DNA of 5,433 nt from JAODBQ01 sp038213195 (GTDB lineage Bacteria; Actinomycetota; Acidimicrobiia; Acidimicrobiales; Ilumatobacteraceae): assembly GCA_038213195.1 (NCBI GenBank), contig JBBQTN010000319.1:1-5433 (forward strand), in the 5' to 3' direction. Under the pieces are notes generated by a model that was not told the origin of the DNA, made no database searches, and saw only the letters and a list, made by a program, of their open reading frames with translations. A program made the translations under genes and the position numbers. Positions 5,093-5,433 of this stretch are shown here, piece by piece. Positions within the stretch are counted from its first letter, which is position 1, and each line of letters begins with the position of its first letter.

Positions 5093-5433
5093 GTGGGGCA
5101 ACCGCAGATGAGGACGGGCACGGCATCCAACTCCTCGACGGCGGCCCAGCTCGGCCAGCTCGCGTCCGCGCGGTTGAAGCGGATGTTCGACAACCGCGGA
5201 TCCTCGCCGTTCCGGCTGCGCGTCGTGCTCCTGGTGACGGTCGTGGCCGCGCTCGCGTTCGCACTGCTCGGCGCGTACGGGGTGAACAGGCGCACGTCGT
5301 CGATCCAGGCCGCGCGGCACGCGGCGAGTGAGCTGATCGCGTTGCAGACCATCGGCGTCTCCGTGGTCCAAGCCGTCTCCGTGGCCAGCCAGTCGTACCT
5401 CGTCGGCGGTCAGGAGGATCCGGTCAAGCGCAC
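5093..5433 (+). CDS. Membrane-anchored sensor-like protein, N-terminal part only
   Basis: The frame from GTG 5093 (or ATG 5108) stays open to the window end, giving about 113 residues with no stop. Counting from ATG 5108, there is a ~38-residue hydrophilic cytoplasmic lead with basic residues (ARLKRMF, FRLR), one strong membrane segment (VVLLVTVVAALAFALLGAYG, 39-58) and then an amphipathic helical stretch (SIQAARHAASELIALQTIGV, 65-84). The piece ASQSYLVGGQEDPVKR (93-108) resembles the YLLTG-type segment of CHASE3-like or four-helix extracytoplasmic sensor domains. Proteins built this way are often histidine kinases, diguanylate cyclases, adenylate cyclases or SpoIIE-type phosphatases, but the output domain lies beyond the window. 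Base composition and codon style match the neighbouring genes. It diverges from the aminotransferase gene. Being a real coding region is well supported; the sensor role is inferred from architecture alone. Confidence 0.75.
   Translation, partial: MGQPQMRTGTASNSSTAAQLGQLASARLKRMFDNRGSSPFRLRVVLLVTVVAALAFALLGAYGVNRRTSSIQAARHAASELIALQTIGVSVVQAVSVASQSYLVGGQEDPVKR

Noticed and set aside
3634..5352. A 572-residue - strand frame across the aminotransferase and the gap.
   Set aside because: It is Arg/Gly/Ala-rich with no domain pattern and overlaps the aminotransferase frame that carries all PLP motifs. It is a GC-driven shadow.
1..5433. Search for CRISPR repeats, insertion sequences, attachment sites, tRNA or rRNA.
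   Set aside because: No regularly spaced repeats, transposase or integrase motifs, terminal inverted repeats or RNA-gene patterns were seen on either strand.

Overview
The window is 5.4 kb of high-GC DNA with dense coding, G/C-rich third positions, GTG start usage, a lipoprotein whose mature start is Ala/Thr/Ser-rich, and long open shadow frames. These traits fit a high-GC actinobacterium. An Acidimicrobiia-type or related environmental lineage is a guess from protein style only; nothing here fixes the taxon.

Layout from left to right. (1) A short TetR/AcrR-type regulator on the + strand (4-528) that appears to lack part of its ligand domain. (2) After a 28-base convergent gap holding a small hairpin, a three-gene ABC importer on the - strand, transcribed right to left: a Tat-type lipoprotein substrate-binding protein (3463-2252), an ATPase (2252-1449) and a permease (1459-557). 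Their stop and start codons overlap by 1 and 11 bases, so they form one translationally coupled operon of the SsuABC/TauABC/NrtABC class. (3) A 352-base non-coding gap (3464-3815) with an AT-rich promoter-like island next to the binding-protein gene and inverted repeats at the far end. (4) A complete class III (omega-type) PLP aminotransferase on the - strand (5033-3816). (5) A short divergent intergenic region and the first ~110 residues of a + strand membrane-anchored sensor-like protein, cut by the window end.

How they may work together: the importer would bring in a small organic anion such as a sulfonate, taurine or nitrate-like compound, or another SsuA-like ligand. The co-oriented aminotransferase could act on an imported amine such as taurine, but it has its own apparent 3' end and a 352-base separation, so the link is inference from proximity. 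No sulfonate monooxygenase, taurine dioxygenase or sulfoacetaldehyde-processing gene is present to fix the substrate. The TetR gene converges on the operon and the sensor gene diverges from the aminotransferase; either could be regulatory, but neither is shown to be.

I see no CRISPR array, tRNA, rRNA, transposase, phage gene or evident new defence-like system. The points most worth a second look are the shortened TetR protein, the Tat-lipoprotein with its 67-residue linker, the promoter island and hairpins around the aminotransferase/transporter junction, and the truncated sensor gene.
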